The translations under genes and the position numbers were made by a program. Below, in pieces: positions 45,330 through 54,508 of a stretch of DNA of 64,000 bases (position 1 is the stretch's first letter; each line of letters begins with the position of its first letter). The notes beneath the pieces are model-generated. The model did not search any database. It was not told the origin of the DNA and was given only the letters and a program-made list of their open reading frames with translations. Source of the DNA: Hyphomicrobiales bacterium (GTDB taxonomy: Bacteria; Pseudomonadota; Alphaproteobacteria; Rhizobiales; Ancalomicrobiaceae); assembly GCA_021286855.1 (NCBI GenBank), contig JAJTBO010000005.1:1-64000 (forward strand), read 5' to 3'.

Positions 45330-46577
45330 TCAGGCGTCTTCCCGAGCCCGCAGGTTCTCGTCTTCGAAGGCGGCGAACGCCGCCGGGAACACTTCGAGCG
45401 CTCGGCCGAGCACGCCCTGCACCCGCGAAATCGCCACGCCGTAGTTGGTCATCGGCACGCCCGCCGCCTCGGCCCGGCGCTGCCGGGTCATCACCAGCTT
45501 GCGATTGACCGAGCAACCGCCGCATTGGATCACCAGCGAATAGGGCGAGAGATCCTCGGGGAAGTCGCGCCCGGCGGTGTGGTCGAAGACGAGATCGCCG
45601 CCGGCGTATTGGCGCAGCCAGCGCGGGATCTTCACCCGGCCGATGTCGTCGGCGAGCGCATGATGGCTGCAGGCTTCCGCGACCAGAACCCGCGCCCCCG
45701 GCCGCAGTCGATCGATCGCCGCGGCGCCGCGGGCGAAACCGACGAGATCGCCCTTCAACCGAGCCATCAGGATCGAGAAGGTGGTGAGCGGCACGTCGAA
45801 CGGCGTGTCGGCCGCCGCTTTCAGCACCACCTGGCTGTCACAGACGACGAGATCGGGCTTGCGGCCGAGACCGGCGAGCGTCGCGGCGAGTTCGCGCTCC
45901 TTCACCACCATCGCGGTCGCGTCGGAATCGAGAATGTCGCGGATCGCCATCACCTGCGGCAGGATCAGCCGGCCCTTCGGCGCGCCGAGATCGATCGGCA
46001 CCACCAGCACGACCAGCGCCCCCGCCCCGATCAGATCGCCGAGGAGCCGCGGCGGTTCGATCGCCGGATCGGGGACGCTCGCGACGATCGCCTCGCGCAG
46101 CCGCGCCAACCCTTCGCCGGTCTTCGTCGAGACCGCCACAGCGGCGATGCCCTGGCTCTCGAGCCCGGCCCGATCGCGCGCCGGCGCGGGTGCGAGATCC
46201 GCCTTGCCGAACACCACCACCACAGGCGTCTCCGCCTTGCGGAACTCTTCGAGCAGACGATCTTCGTCCGGCCCGAGTCCGTCGCCGTCGGTGACCAGGA
46301 GAGCGAGATCGGTGCGCCCGACCGTCGCCCGGGTCCGCGCCGTGCGCTTGTCGCCGAGGTCGCCGACGTCGTCGACGCCGGCGGTGTCGATCAGCACGAT
46401 CGGTCCGAGCGGCGCCAGCTCCATGGTCTTCTCGACCGGATCGGTGGTGGTGCCGGCGTGCGGCGAGACGATCGCCACGTCCTGCCCGACCAACGCATTG
46501 ACCAGCGACGACTTGCCGACGTTGCGCCGGCCGAACACGCCGATGATCGGCTTCAGGCTCTTCGGGGTGTCGAGCAT
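45330..46577 (-). CDS. hydF: [FeFe] hydrogenase maturation GTPase/scaffold HydF
   Basis: A 415-residue three-domain protein. The GTPase domain has GRRNVGKSS (residues 16-24) and IDTAGVDDVGDLG; the C-terminal cluster domain has the conserved EACSHHA and VIQCGGCSVNRK motifs that bind a [4Fe-4S] cluster and the diiron precursor. HydF is the scaffold on which HydE and HydG products assemble and from which the diiron unit is passed to HydA. It is the last gene of the minus-strand operon, 13 bases after aspA. Confidence 0.95.
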   Translation of the reverse strand: MLDTPKSLKPIIGVFGRRNVGKSSLVNALVGQDVAIVSPHAGTTTDPVEKTMELAPLGPIVLIDTAGVDDVGDLGDKRTARTRATVGRTDLALLVTDGDGLGPDEDRLLEEFRKAETPVVVVFGKADLAPAPARDRAGLESQGIAAVAVSTKTGEGLARLREAIVASVPDPAIEPPRLLGDLIGAGALVVLVVPIDLGAPKGRLILPQVMAIRDILDSDATAMVVKERELAATLAGLGRKPDLVVCDSQVVLKAAADTPFDVPLTTFSILMARLKGDLVGFARGAAAIDRLRPGARVLVAEACSHHALADDIGRVKIPRWLRQYAGGDLVFDHTAGRDFPEDLSPYSLVIQCGGCSVNRKLVMTRQRRAEAAGVPMTNYGVAISRVQGVLGRALEVFPAAFAAFEDENLRAREDA

Positions 46578-46590
46578 CGCTCCCTCCTCC

Positions 46591-48006
46591 TCACCGCCGC
46601 CCGAGCGCCGTCGCCGCCAGAGCGGACAAGACCTGCGCCAGCGTCGCCTCGTCCATGAGGCCGCGCATCCGGACTTCCTCGGCGATCGACCGTCCGTTCG
46701 CCCGCGCGGCTTCCGCGATCTCGCCCGCCGCGCGGTGGCCGAGACGCTCGACCAGCAGCGTCGCCACCGCCCGCGATCCCGCGAGCGTTTCGGCGATCCG
46801 CGCCTCCTCGACGACGACGCCGTCGACGCAACGCTCGGCGAAGGTCCGATCCGCCGCCTCGAGCAGCGACAGCGCGCCGAGCAACGCGTCGGCGAGGACG
46901 GGGATGAACGGATTGAGCTCGAGCTGCCCCGACTGGGCGGCGAGCGTCACCATCTGATCGCGCCCCATCACCTCGATCGCCACTTGGCCGACCGCTTCCG
47001 CGATCACCGGATTGACCTTCGCCGGCATGATCGACGAGCCCTCCTGCACCGCCGGCAGCCGGATCTCGCCGAGGCCGGCGTCGGGGCCGGAGGCCATCAG
47101 GCGCAGATCGGAGGAGATCTTGAAGAGCGTCGCCGCATGCGCCTTGAGGATGCCGGAGACCTCGACGAAGGCGTCGAGGTTCTGCGTCGCGTCGACGAGG
47201 TTCTCGGCGCGGGCGAGATGCAGGCCGGTCCGCGCCCTGAGCACGTCGACCACCTGGAACACGTAGTCGCGCGGCGCGGCGACGGCGGTGCCGATCGCGG
47301 TGCCGCCGAGATTGACGACGCGCAGCCGCTCCTCGCACTTGAACACCCGCCAGCGATCGCGCGACAGCGCCTCGGCGAAGGCGGAGAACACCGCCCCGAA
47401 ACCGATCGGGGTGGCGTCCTGCAACTCGGTGCGCCCCATCTTGACGACATGCGCCCAGCGCGTCTCGAGCGCTTGGAACGCCGTCTGGAGACGCGCGATC
47501 GCCGGCTCCAGACGGGCGAGCAGGCGCAGCGCCGCGATGCGAACCGCCGTCGGCACGGTGTCGTTGGTCGACTGGTGCAGATTGACGTGGTCGATCGGAT
47601 CGACCAGGGCGTAGGCGCCGCGCCTTCCGCCGAGCCGTTCCTCGGCGAGATTGGCGATCACCTCCGAGACCGAGAGATTCAGCGACGTGCCTGCCCCGCC
47701 CTGCAGCGCGTCGACGGCGATCGCCTGGAAGGCTTCGCCTTCGATCGCCTCGGCGCAGGCCGCGACGATCGCCTCGGCGATGCGCCCGTCGAGCGCGCCG
47801 ATCCGCCGATTGGTCTCCGCCGCCGCCGCCTTGACGTCGATCAGCGCCCGGATCAGCTCGGGATGGACCCGACGGCCGCTGAGGGGGAAGTTCTCGAGCG
47901 CCCGCGCCGTGTGAATGCCGCCCCATGCGTCGGCCGGCACGACCTTCTCGCCGAGAAGGTCGCGTTCGATCCGACCGCCCGTGGGAGCCTCCTCACCGGA
48001 AGACAT
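46591..48006 (-). CDS. aspA: Aspartate ammonia-lyase
   Basis: A 471-residue member of the fumarase/aspartase superfamily; the signature GSSIMPAKVNP is present, as are LHQSTNDTVPTAVRIA and MGRTELQDATPIGFGAVFSA. It converts aspartate to fumarate and ammonia. Its start overlaps the end of hydG by 14 bases and it is 13 bases from hydF, so it belongs to the hydrogenase maturation operon. It could supply ammonia for the azadithiolate bridge or fumarate for anaerobic metabolism; both are inference. It could also be a related lyase, but aspartase fits best. Confidence 0.88.
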   Translation of the reverse strand: MSSGEEAPTGGRIERDLLGEKVVPADAWGGIHTARALENFPLSGRRVHPELIRALIDVKAAAAETNRRIGALDGRIAEAIVAACAEAIEGEAFQAIAVDALQGGAGTSLNLSVSEVIANLAEERLGGRRGAYALVDPIDHVNLHQSTNDTVPTAVRIAALRLLARLEPAIARLQTAFQALETRWAHVVKMGRTELQDATPIGFGAVFSAFAEALSRDRWRVFKCEERLRVVNLGGTAIGTAVAAPRDYVFQVVDVLRARTGLHLARAENLVDATQNLDAFVEVSGILKAHAATLFKISSDLRLMASGPDAGLGEIRLPAVQEGSSIMPAKVNPVIAEAVGQVAIEVMGRDQMVTLAAQSGQLELNPFIPVLADALLGALSLLEAADRTFAERCVDGVVVEEARIAETLAGSRAVATLLVERLGHRAAGEIAEAARANGRSIAEEVRMRGLMDEATLAQVLSALAATALGRR

Positions 48007-49405
48007 CTCGCTTGCCCTGGCGCACCTTGCGCATCATCACTTCCGAATAATGCCGGATCTTCGGCTCCATCGCGGCGAGTTCGCCGGAGATCGCCGTCGC
48101 TCCCGCCTCCTTCGCCGTGTCCGAGCCGTAGTCGAGCAGATATTCCTCGAAGGAGGAGATCGCGTTCGGGCCGCACATCTCGCGGATCAGGCCGGGCTTG
48201 GCGAGATCCATGAAGTCCGCGCCGGTCCGCCCCATCCGGTAACAAGCCGTGCAGAACGACGGGATGTGGCCGCAGGCCGCGACGTCGCGCACCACCTCAT
48301 CGAGCGAGCGGTGATCGCCGCGCTCGAACTGCGCCGCGTCCTCCGCTTCCGGCGTCGCATAGCCGCCGGGATTGGTGCGGCTGCCGCCCGAGATCTGCGA
48401 AACGCCGAGCTCCAACGTCGTCTTGCGCATTTCCGGCGTCTCGCGCGTCGACATGATCAGGCCCGTATAGGGCACGGCGAGGCGCAGGATCGCGACGATC
48501 TTCTTGAAGTCGTCGTCGCAGACCTCCTGCGGCGGATGCATCGCCACGTCCGAGCCGAGCGCCGGCTCCATCCGCGGCACCGAGATGGTGTGGCAACCGA
48601 CGCCGAACCGATCTTCGAGATGCGCGATGTGTTGCATCAGGGCCAACGTGTCGAAGCGCCAGTCGGCGAGGCCGTAGAGCACGCCGAGCCCGACGTCGTC
48701 GATGCCCGCCTCCATGGCGCGGTCGATCGCCGTGGCGCGCCAGTCGAAGTCGGCCTTGCGCCCGTCGACGTGCATCTCGGCGTAGACCTTGCGGTCGTAG
48801 GTCTCCTGGAACAGCTGGTAGGTGCCGATGTGCGCCGCCTTCAGCCGCCGGAACTCTTCCGTCGAGAGCGGCGCGACGTTGACGTTGATCCGTCGGATCT
48901 CGCCGCGCCCGCGCTTGACCGAATAGATCGCCTCGATCGCGTCGATCAGATATTGGAACCCGCCCTTCGGGAAGGCCTCGCCGCCGATCAGCAGCAGGCG
49001 CTTGTGGCCCTGGTCGATCAGCGCCGCGGTCTCCGCCCTGATCTCGTCGAGGCTCAGGGCCTTGCGCTCGAGCTCGTGGTTCGAGCGGCGGAAGGCGCAG
49101 TAGACGCATTCGTTGGTGCAGATGTTGGAGAAATAGAGCGGCGCGAAGAGGACGATGCGCGGCCCGTAGATCTCTTCCTTGACCCGCCGCGCGGCGGCGA
49201 AGATCTCTTCGACGAGATCGGGATCCGTCACCATCGACAGGACCGCGACGTCCTCGGCCGGCAGCCCGACCAGCTCGACCGCGCGGGCGAGGATGGCGCG
49301 GACGCGCGCCGGATCGGGGCGGGCGACGGCGGCGAGCGTCGCGCGGATCGCCGCCTCGTCCAGCCAGTCGGCGCGGTCCATCGTGCGTTCGGTCGTGTCC
49401 AGCAT
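47993..49405 (-). CDS. hydG: [FeFe] hydrogenase maturase HydG, radical SAM tyrosine lyase
   Basis: A 470-residue ThiH-like radical SAM enzyme that splits tyrosine to make the CO and cyanide ligands. The N-terminal cluster is Cys96, Cys100, Cys103 in NICTNECVYCAFRRSN. The C-terminal second cluster is formed by CTAC then 22 residues then Cys (SFCTACYRMGRTGADFMDLA and the following MCGPN), diagnostic of HydG against ThiH. VAPLSTEEFRRLKAAHIGTY and FQETYDRKVYAEMH also fit. The start at 49405 follows GAGGAGGAC; a longer frame to 49444 is less likely. Confidence 0.96.
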   Translation of the reverse strand: MLDTTERTMDRADWLDEAAIRATLAAVARPDPARVRAILARAVELVGLPAEDVAVLSMVTDPDLVEEIFAAARRVKEEIYGPRIVLFAPLYFSNICTNECVYCAFRRSNHELERKALSLDEIRAETAALIDQGHKRLLLIGGEAFPKGGFQYLIDAIEAIYSVKRGRGEIRRINVNVAPLSTEEFRRLKAAHIGTYQLFQETYDRKVYAEMHVDGRKADFDWRATAIDRAMEAGIDDVGLGVLYGLADWRFDTLALMQHIAHLEDRFGVGCHTISVPRMEPALGSDVAMHPPQEVCDDDFKKIVAILRLAVPYTGLIMSTRETPEMRKTTLELGVSQISGGSRTNPGGYATPEAEDAAQFERGDHRSLDEVVRDVAACGHIPSFCTACYRMGRTGADFMDLAKPGLIREMCGPNAISSFEEYLLDYGSDTAKEAGATAISGELAAMEPKIRHYSEVMMRKVRQGKRDVFR

Positions 49406-49477
49406 GTCGTCGTCCTCCTCGTCGCGCCCTCTCGTCGCGCCCACGCCGGATGCGCGGGCGCGGATCGACGGCCGACG

Positions 49478-51286
49478 TCAAACCGGCTCTTTGGCCTTGG
49501 CCATCGGCAGGGTCGTCCGGATCTCCCGCCAGATCTCGCGTCCGTCGACGTCCAACTGACGGTGGCGGTCGACGTAGAAGGTGTGGAGCAGGTGATGCGC
49601 CTTCTCCGACATCGGCTCGCCGAGATAATCGGCATAGAGCTGCTTGATCTGCGGATTGTTGTGCGACTGACGGATCGTGCGATGCGCGTCGATGTCGAAC
49701 AGCGTCACCCGCTTCTTCTTCTCGGCCGGACGGTATGTGTGCTTGCGCTTGATGTGGCCGCCGCCGGTGACGCAGCCGCCGGGGCAGGCCATCACCTCGA
49801 TGAAGTCGAAGTCGTATTTGCCCGAAAGCACCCCCTCGACCACCTTCCGCGCCGCCTTGAGGCCGTGGCAGATGGCTAGCGTCACCGGCGGCAGACCGCC
49901 GCCGAGCGACACTTTGGCGGAGCGGATCTCGTCGAACGAGCGCAGTTCGGTGACGTCGGTCAGCGGCAGTTCGGTTCCGTTGACGAAGTGGTAGGCGCTG
50001 CGCACCGCCGCCTCCATCACGCCGCCGGTGGTGCCGAAGATGACGCCGGCGCCGGAGTAGCTGCCGAGATGCGGATTGTCGAACGTGCCGCCCTCGAGGC
50101 TGGCGAGGTCGATGCCTTCGCGACGCAGCAGCCGCGCGAACTCGCGGATCGTCAGCACCGCGTCGGTGTCCGGACGGCCGTCGGTGCGGAACTGCGGCCG
50201 CGCCGCCTCGTCCTTCTTGGCGATGCAGGGCATGATCGAGATCACCCGCATCTTCGCCGGATCGAGCGACATCTTCTCGGCGAGGAAGGTCTTGGCGAGG
50301 CTCGACAGGCACTGCTGCGGCGAGCGCACGCTCGACAGATTCGGGATGATCTGCGGGTAGTGCTTCTCCACGAAGCTGACCCAGCCCGGGCAGCAGGAGG
50401 TAAAGGTCGGCCGCTTGCCCGACGTGATGCGGCGGATCACCTCGGTCGCCTCTTCCATGATGACGAGGTCGGCGGCGAAGTTGGTGTCGATCACCACGTC
50501 CGCGCCCATCATCCGGAGCGCCGTGATCACCTGACCTTCGGCGTTCTCGATGCCGAGGCTCTCGGCGAAGCCGACCCGGACCGCCGGGGCGAACTGGAAG
50601 ACGGTGACGATCTCCGGGTCGTAGAGCCAGTCGATCACGTCGTCGATGTCGTCGCGTTCGGCGAGCGCGCCGGTCGGGCAGACCATGACGCATTGGCCGC
50701 AACCGACGCAGGGCGTCGAATCGCCGGTGCCGCGCAGTTCGACGCAGGTGCCGACGCCGCGTTCGGTGATGGTCAGCGCGTCGATGCCCTGCACGTCGCG
50801 GCAGATCGCGACGCAGCGGAAGCAGCGGATGCACCGGTTCATGTCGTGCGCGAGATAGGCCTTGCCGTCACGCACCGGCCGAACCGACGTCCATTCCGGC
50901 CGCCGGAAACGCGAGCTGTCGAGGCCGACGAACTGCGCCGCGTCCTGCAGTTCGCAGTCGCCGTGGCGGGTGCAGGTCGTGCATTCCTCCTTGTGGTCGG
51001 CGAGCAGGAACTCGATCTGCAGCTTCTGCATCCGCCGGATCTCCGGCGTGCGGGTGGCGACCGCGAGCCCTTCCTCCATCGGCGTGTTGCACGAGGTCAC
51101 GACATGCGCGACCTCCTGCCCGGGCCGGCGCGCCTCGACCAGACAGACCCGGCAGGTGCCGGGCTTGTGGCCGATGTCGGCGAGTTCGCACAGGCTCGGA
51201 ATATGGAACCCGTTGCGGCGCGCCACCGCCATGATCGTCTCGCCGTCTTCGAACTCGACCCGGCGATCGTTGATGAGAGCAAACAT
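49478..51286 (-). CDS. hydA: [FeFe] hydrogenase catalytic subunit, CpI-like
   Basis: A 602-residue soluble hydrogenase. Domains in order: NuoG-like [2Fe-2S] (Cys33, 45, 48, 66), His-ligated [4Fe-4S] (His98, Cys102, 105, 111), two [4Fe-4S] clusters (Cys152, 155, 158, 162 and Cys193, 196, 199, 203), then the H-cluster domain with TSCCPGW (296-302), MPCIAKKDE (352-360) and EVMACPGGCVTGGG (497-510). Both Cys298, the proton-relay residue, and Cys299, the cluster ligand, are present, so it is a prototypical group A enzyme of the same layout as clostridial CpI. No export signal. It lies 25 bases after the NAD(P)-oxidoreductase fusion gene, its likely partner. Confidence 0.96.
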   Translation of the reverse strand: MFALINDRRVEFEDGETIMAVARRNGFHIPSLCELADIGHKPGTCRVCLVEARRPGQEVAHVVTSCNTPMEEGLAVATRTPEIRRMQKLQIEFLLADHKEECTTCTRHGDCELQDAAQFVGLDSSRFRRPEWTSVRPVRDGKAYLAHDMNRCIRCFRCVAICRDVQGIDALTITERGVGTCVELRGTGDSTPCVGCGQCVMVCPTGALAERDDIDDVIDWLYDPEIVTVFQFAPAVRVGFAESLGIENAEGQVITALRMMGADVVIDTNFAADLVIMEEATEVIRRITSGKRPTFTSCCPGWVSFVEKHYPQIIPNLSSVRSPQQCLSSLAKTFLAEKMSLDPAKMRVISIMPCIAKKDEAARPQFRTDGRPDTDAVLTIREFARLLRREGIDLASLEGGTFDNPHLGSYSGAGVIFGTTGGVMEAAVRSAYHFVNGTELPLTDVTELRSFDEIRSAKVSLGGGLPPVTLAICHGLKAARKVVEGVLSGKYDFDFIEVMACPGGCVTGGGHIKRKHTYRPAEKKKRVTLFDIDAHRTIRQSHNNPQIKQLYADYLGEPMSEKAHHLLHTFYVDRHRQLDVDGREIWREIRTTLPMAKAKEPV

Positions 51287-51311
51287 GGATCGGCTCCTCG
51301 CTGAGCGCGGG

Positions 51312-53303
51312 TCAGTTTTCGCCGCTCGGGATGGCGTGTTCGGTGACGACGGAATAGACGCGGTAGCATCTGAGGCAGCGATTGGCCTCGTGATAGGCGT
51401 CCTCGGCGGAGATCGGCTTTTCGACCTCGTCGAAATTCGCCCGCCGCTCCTCCGGCGCGAGCGCCGGAATGTCGATCCGGTACATGTGGGCGACCGGCGT
51501 CTCGAAACATTCGCCGGCCATCATCTTGTTGTCGTTGAGCAACTTGCGCATGCGCGACCGCCCGAAGAAGCGCGGATGGCCGTGGCGGATGTAGTCGTTG
51601 ATCGCCCGCGCCGCCTTCAGCCCCATCGCCATGGCGTGGATCAGCGTCGAGGCGCCCGACGCGCAGTCGCCGCCGGCGAAGACGCCGGCCCGCGACGTGA
51701 CGAGCGTCTGATCGGAATGGGCGATGCAGCCCCACTTGTCGAAGTCGACGCCGTCGCCCTCGCCGAGCGAGGCCTTGTCGACCTGCTGGCCGATCGCCGC
51801 GATCACCATGTCGAAGGGGAAGAAGCGCTCCGAACCGGGGATCGGCTCGACGCCGATCCGACCCTTCTTGTCGGGAACCGTCTGCCGCATCTCGACGAGG
51901 TCCATGCCGACGACGCGGCCGTTCTCCGAGACGATCCGGGCCGGGTTGGTGAGGTAGTGGAAGATCACGCCCTCGCGCTCGGCCGCCTCGATCTCCTCGT
52001 GGTCGGCCGGCATGTCGGCCTGGGTGCGCCGATAGATCAGATGCACCTTGTCGGCGCCGAGACGCAGCGCCGAACGCACGCAGTCCATCGCGACGTTGCC
52101 GCCGCCGACGACCGCCACCTCGCCGGAGAGCGCGAGCGGCGCCCCGTGCTCGACGCGATGATGCACGTCGAGCAGGAAGCCGATGCCGGAGCGATAGCCG
52201 GCGAGCGAGGGATCCTCGCCGGGCACGCCGAGCAGGGTGCCCTGAGCGCAGCCGAGACCGAGGAAGACGGCCTTGTACCCGTCCCGGAAGAGATCATCGA
52301 CCGAGAAGTCCCGCCCGAGCGCCTTGCCGAACAGGAAACGTCCGCCGAGCTGGCGCACCGTGTCGGTCTCCGCCGTCAGGACGTCCTTCGGCAGCCGATA
52401 GCTCGGAATGCCCGAACGGGCCATGCCGCCGGCTTCCTCGGCCGCCTCGAAGACGTCGACGTGATAACCGCGCAGCAAGAGATGGTAGGCGCAGGAGACG
52501 CCCGCCGGCCCCGCCCCGACCACCGCGACCCGGAGATGATCCGGCAGCTTCTCGGTGATCAGATCCGGCGAGAAGATCGGGCCGTGCAGATGGGCCTGCT
52601 GATCGGCGACGTAACGCTTCAGCGTCTTGATCCCGACCGGCTGGTCGATCACGTTGCGCCGACAGGCCATTTCGCAGAAGCGGACGCACACCCGCCCGCA
52701 GGTCGCCGCCATCGGATATTTGCGGAGGATGACGCCGAGCGAAAGATCGGGCCGGCCGTCCTTGATGTAGTCGATGTAACGGGGCACCGCGACCTTCGAG
52801 GGGCAGGCCTCGATACAGGGGGCGGTGACGTAGCTCATCCCGTTGTGCTTCGGCGCGCCGTCACGGGGACGAGCGAGTTCGTCGGCGAAGTGCGCCCGCG
52901 CCGCCATCAGAGCCACGGCGCTGGTCTGACCGATCCGGCACAGCGAGGTGCCGGTCATCTGCGCGGCGATCTCGTCGACGCGCTCCCAGGTCGCGTCGGT
53001 CGCCCGACCGTGCAGCACGTCGTCGAGCGCGTCGCGCAGCAGCGGCGCGCCGACCCGGCAGGGGGTGCATTTTCCGCAGGACTCTTCCGCGGCGCGGACG
53101 AGATGGCGATGCAGCGCCGAGACGAGATCGAGCTCCTCGTCGAAGACGAGAAAGCCGCGATCGCCGACGAAGGCGCGGATCGGGTTGCCATGACTGAAAT
53201 AGACGAAGTCGTGGAGGTCAGGGTCTTCCGGAATGTCGATCGGAAGCTTGCCACGATTGTCGTGAATCTTGTCGTCCCAGACGCCATAGGAGACGTGAGC
53301 CAT
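51312..53303 (-). CDS. Fused NuoF C-terminal / GltD-like FAD-NAD(P) iron-sulfur oxidoreductase, hydrogenase partner
   Basis: A 663-residue fusion. Residues 40-150 resemble only the end of NuoF, with the [4Fe-4S] motif ESCGKCTPCRVG (Cys76, 79, 82) and Cys122, but without the FMN/NADH domain. Residues 155-230 are the GltD-type Fer4_20 domain (Cys163, 167, 202, 206, 210, 214). From 258 on come the FAD motif VAVVGAGPAGVSCAYHLLLR and the NAD(P) motif VAVVGGGNVAMDCVRSALRL, ending in GGDCASGASTLIHAM. It probably connects NAD(P)H to HydA, as in glutamate-synthase-linked group A hydrogenases. The start at ATG 53303 has GGAGGA upstream. It is the first gene of the operon. Confidence 0.85.
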   Translation of the reverse strand: MAHVSYGVWDDKIHDNRGKLPIDIPEDPDLHDFVYFSHGNPIRAFVGDRGFLVFDEELDLVSALHRHLVRAAEESCGKCTPCRVGAPLLRDALDDVLHGRATDATWERVDEIAAQMTGTSLCRIGQTSAVALMAARAHFADELARPRDGAPKHNGMSYVTAPCIEACPSKVAVPRYIDYIKDGRPDLSLGVILRKYPMAATCGRVCVRFCEMACRRNVIDQPVGIKTLKRYVADQQAHLHGPIFSPDLITEKLPDHLRVAVVGAGPAGVSCAYHLLLRGYHVDVFEAAEEAGGMARSGIPSYRLPKDVLTAETDTVRQLGGRFLFGKALGRDFSVDDLFRDGYKAVFLGLGCAQGTLLGVPGEDPSLAGYRSGIGFLLDVHHRVEHGAPLALSGEVAVVGGGNVAMDCVRSALRLGADKVHLIYRRTQADMPADHEEIEAAEREGVIFHYLTNPARIVSENGRVVGMDLVEMRQTVPDKKGRIGVEPIPGSERFFPFDMVIAAIGQQVDKASLGEGDGVDFDKWGCIAHSDQTLVTSRAGVFAGGDCASGASTLIHAMAMGLKAARAINDYIRHGHPRFFGRSRMRKLLNDNKMMAGECFETPVAHMYRIDIPALAPEERRANFDEVEKPISAEDAYHEANRCLRCYRVYSVVTEHAIPSGEN

Positions 53304-53916
53304 ACGGTCCTCCGGCAGGCCCATCGTGACGCGCCCCTCGGCCGAGGCCTCACACCGGGGCGCTCCTCGCCTCCCGTGTGGCATTCGGCCGACGTCGTGT
53401 CAGACCAGCGCCTTCGACCTCTCGAAGCGAGCCGGTGCCGTGCGGACCCTCTCCGGCAGAAAACATCTTGTTCGACGGGAAAAATATCACATAAATACTT
53501 ACGTCATTCTTCATACCTATCGATCGATCGGGATTTCCTATCGAGCGCGGAATTTCCGGCTCGGCGCAAAGTCATTTGAAACAGATGCTTGCCCGCGCCG
53601 GCGAGTTCGATCCGTCGCTCTTTCGCTCGAAGATGCGCGTGACGCATGGCGCCATGCACGCCCGATCGACCGGCAGGAAAGTCGGAAATCCGCAGAGAAA
53701 CCGCAGGGAAGGCTCGGCCGAAGGGGAGGACGACGGGACGCCCGCCGGATCGTGATGTGATCGAACGAACCGCCGACGGACGAACGGGAAGCGATTCCAC
53801 GCCACGCGGCGACGGAGATCACGGCGATGGACGTCGCAGACGTGTGGATCGCCCGTGCGCGCCACAGGCGTCACCAGAGGCTCGAAGGGATCTCTCGGGG
53901 GAACGATGCTTTGAAA
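53304..53916. other. Upstream region of the hydrogenase operon (613 bp)
   Basis: No convincing gene. There is an AT-rich patch at about 53460-53545 that includes ATATCACATAAATACTTACG and CGATCGATCG, a plausible promoter for the minus-strand hydrogenase operon. No FNR/FixK-type TTGAT-N4-ATCAA dyad and no clear sigma-54 site were found. The remainder is GC-rich and leads to tRNA-Thr. Confidence 0.5.
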
Positions 53917-53991
<75 letters not shown>

Positions 53992-54210
53992 AAACCGATG
54001 CGCCGAGCGACGGACGGTGTCGCCCGTCCCGCGCGGCCCGCTATGTGCCACAGCCGCCGCCGTGTTGCAAGTCTCACCGCGCGCGAATGCGAAACCGGCG
54101 AAAAATCGCCGATCCGCAGCCGGTTCCCCTGTGGATGAGCGGGCTCGGGCCGCCCGCCCCGATCGATTTTTCCCGCGCCGAGACCGGCCCGTTCGGCTAG
54201 CATGGCCCCC

Positions 54211-54399
54211 ATGTCGACACCGCCCGAAACCCCGCCGCGCCGGCCGACCGCCGCCGAGGAACGCGCCGAACGCCTCGCCGCCGAGCTGCGCGCCAACCTG
54301 CAACGCCGCAAGCGCCAGACGCGAGGCCGCGATGCCGCCCAAATCGGCGGCGACGAATGCGCCGACGACACGCCCCGAGGCGGCGACTCGCAGGGCTGA
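54211..54399 (+). CDS. Small conserved basic protein upstream of murA
   Basis: A 62-residue protein: a Pro-rich start (MSTPPETPPRRPTAAEERAE) then a helix LAAELRANLQRRKRQTRGR and an acidic tail. Short proteins of this form, ending a helix in an LRxNLxRRKxQxR pattern, are common in alphaproteobacteria near murA. Function unknown. ATG 54202 would add three residues (MAP). No Shine-Dalgarno of note. Confidence 0.55.
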   Translation: MSTPPETPPRRPTAAEERAERLAAELRANLQRRKRQTRGRDAAQIGGDECADDTPRGGDSQG

Positions 54400-54508
54400 G
54401 CGCCCTTCGCTTGCCCCTCCGGCCTCGACGGATTAAGGAACCCGCCGAGAAGAAGATGGGACGCGCGTCGATCGGGGCCGGGCGTCGGCAGCGCGAGGGA
54501 TGTAGGTC

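Noticed and set aside
53304-53560. FNR/FixK box for oxygen control of the hydrogenase operon
   Set aside because: No TTGAT-N4-ATCAA dyad within the upstream region; only an AT-rich patch is seen.
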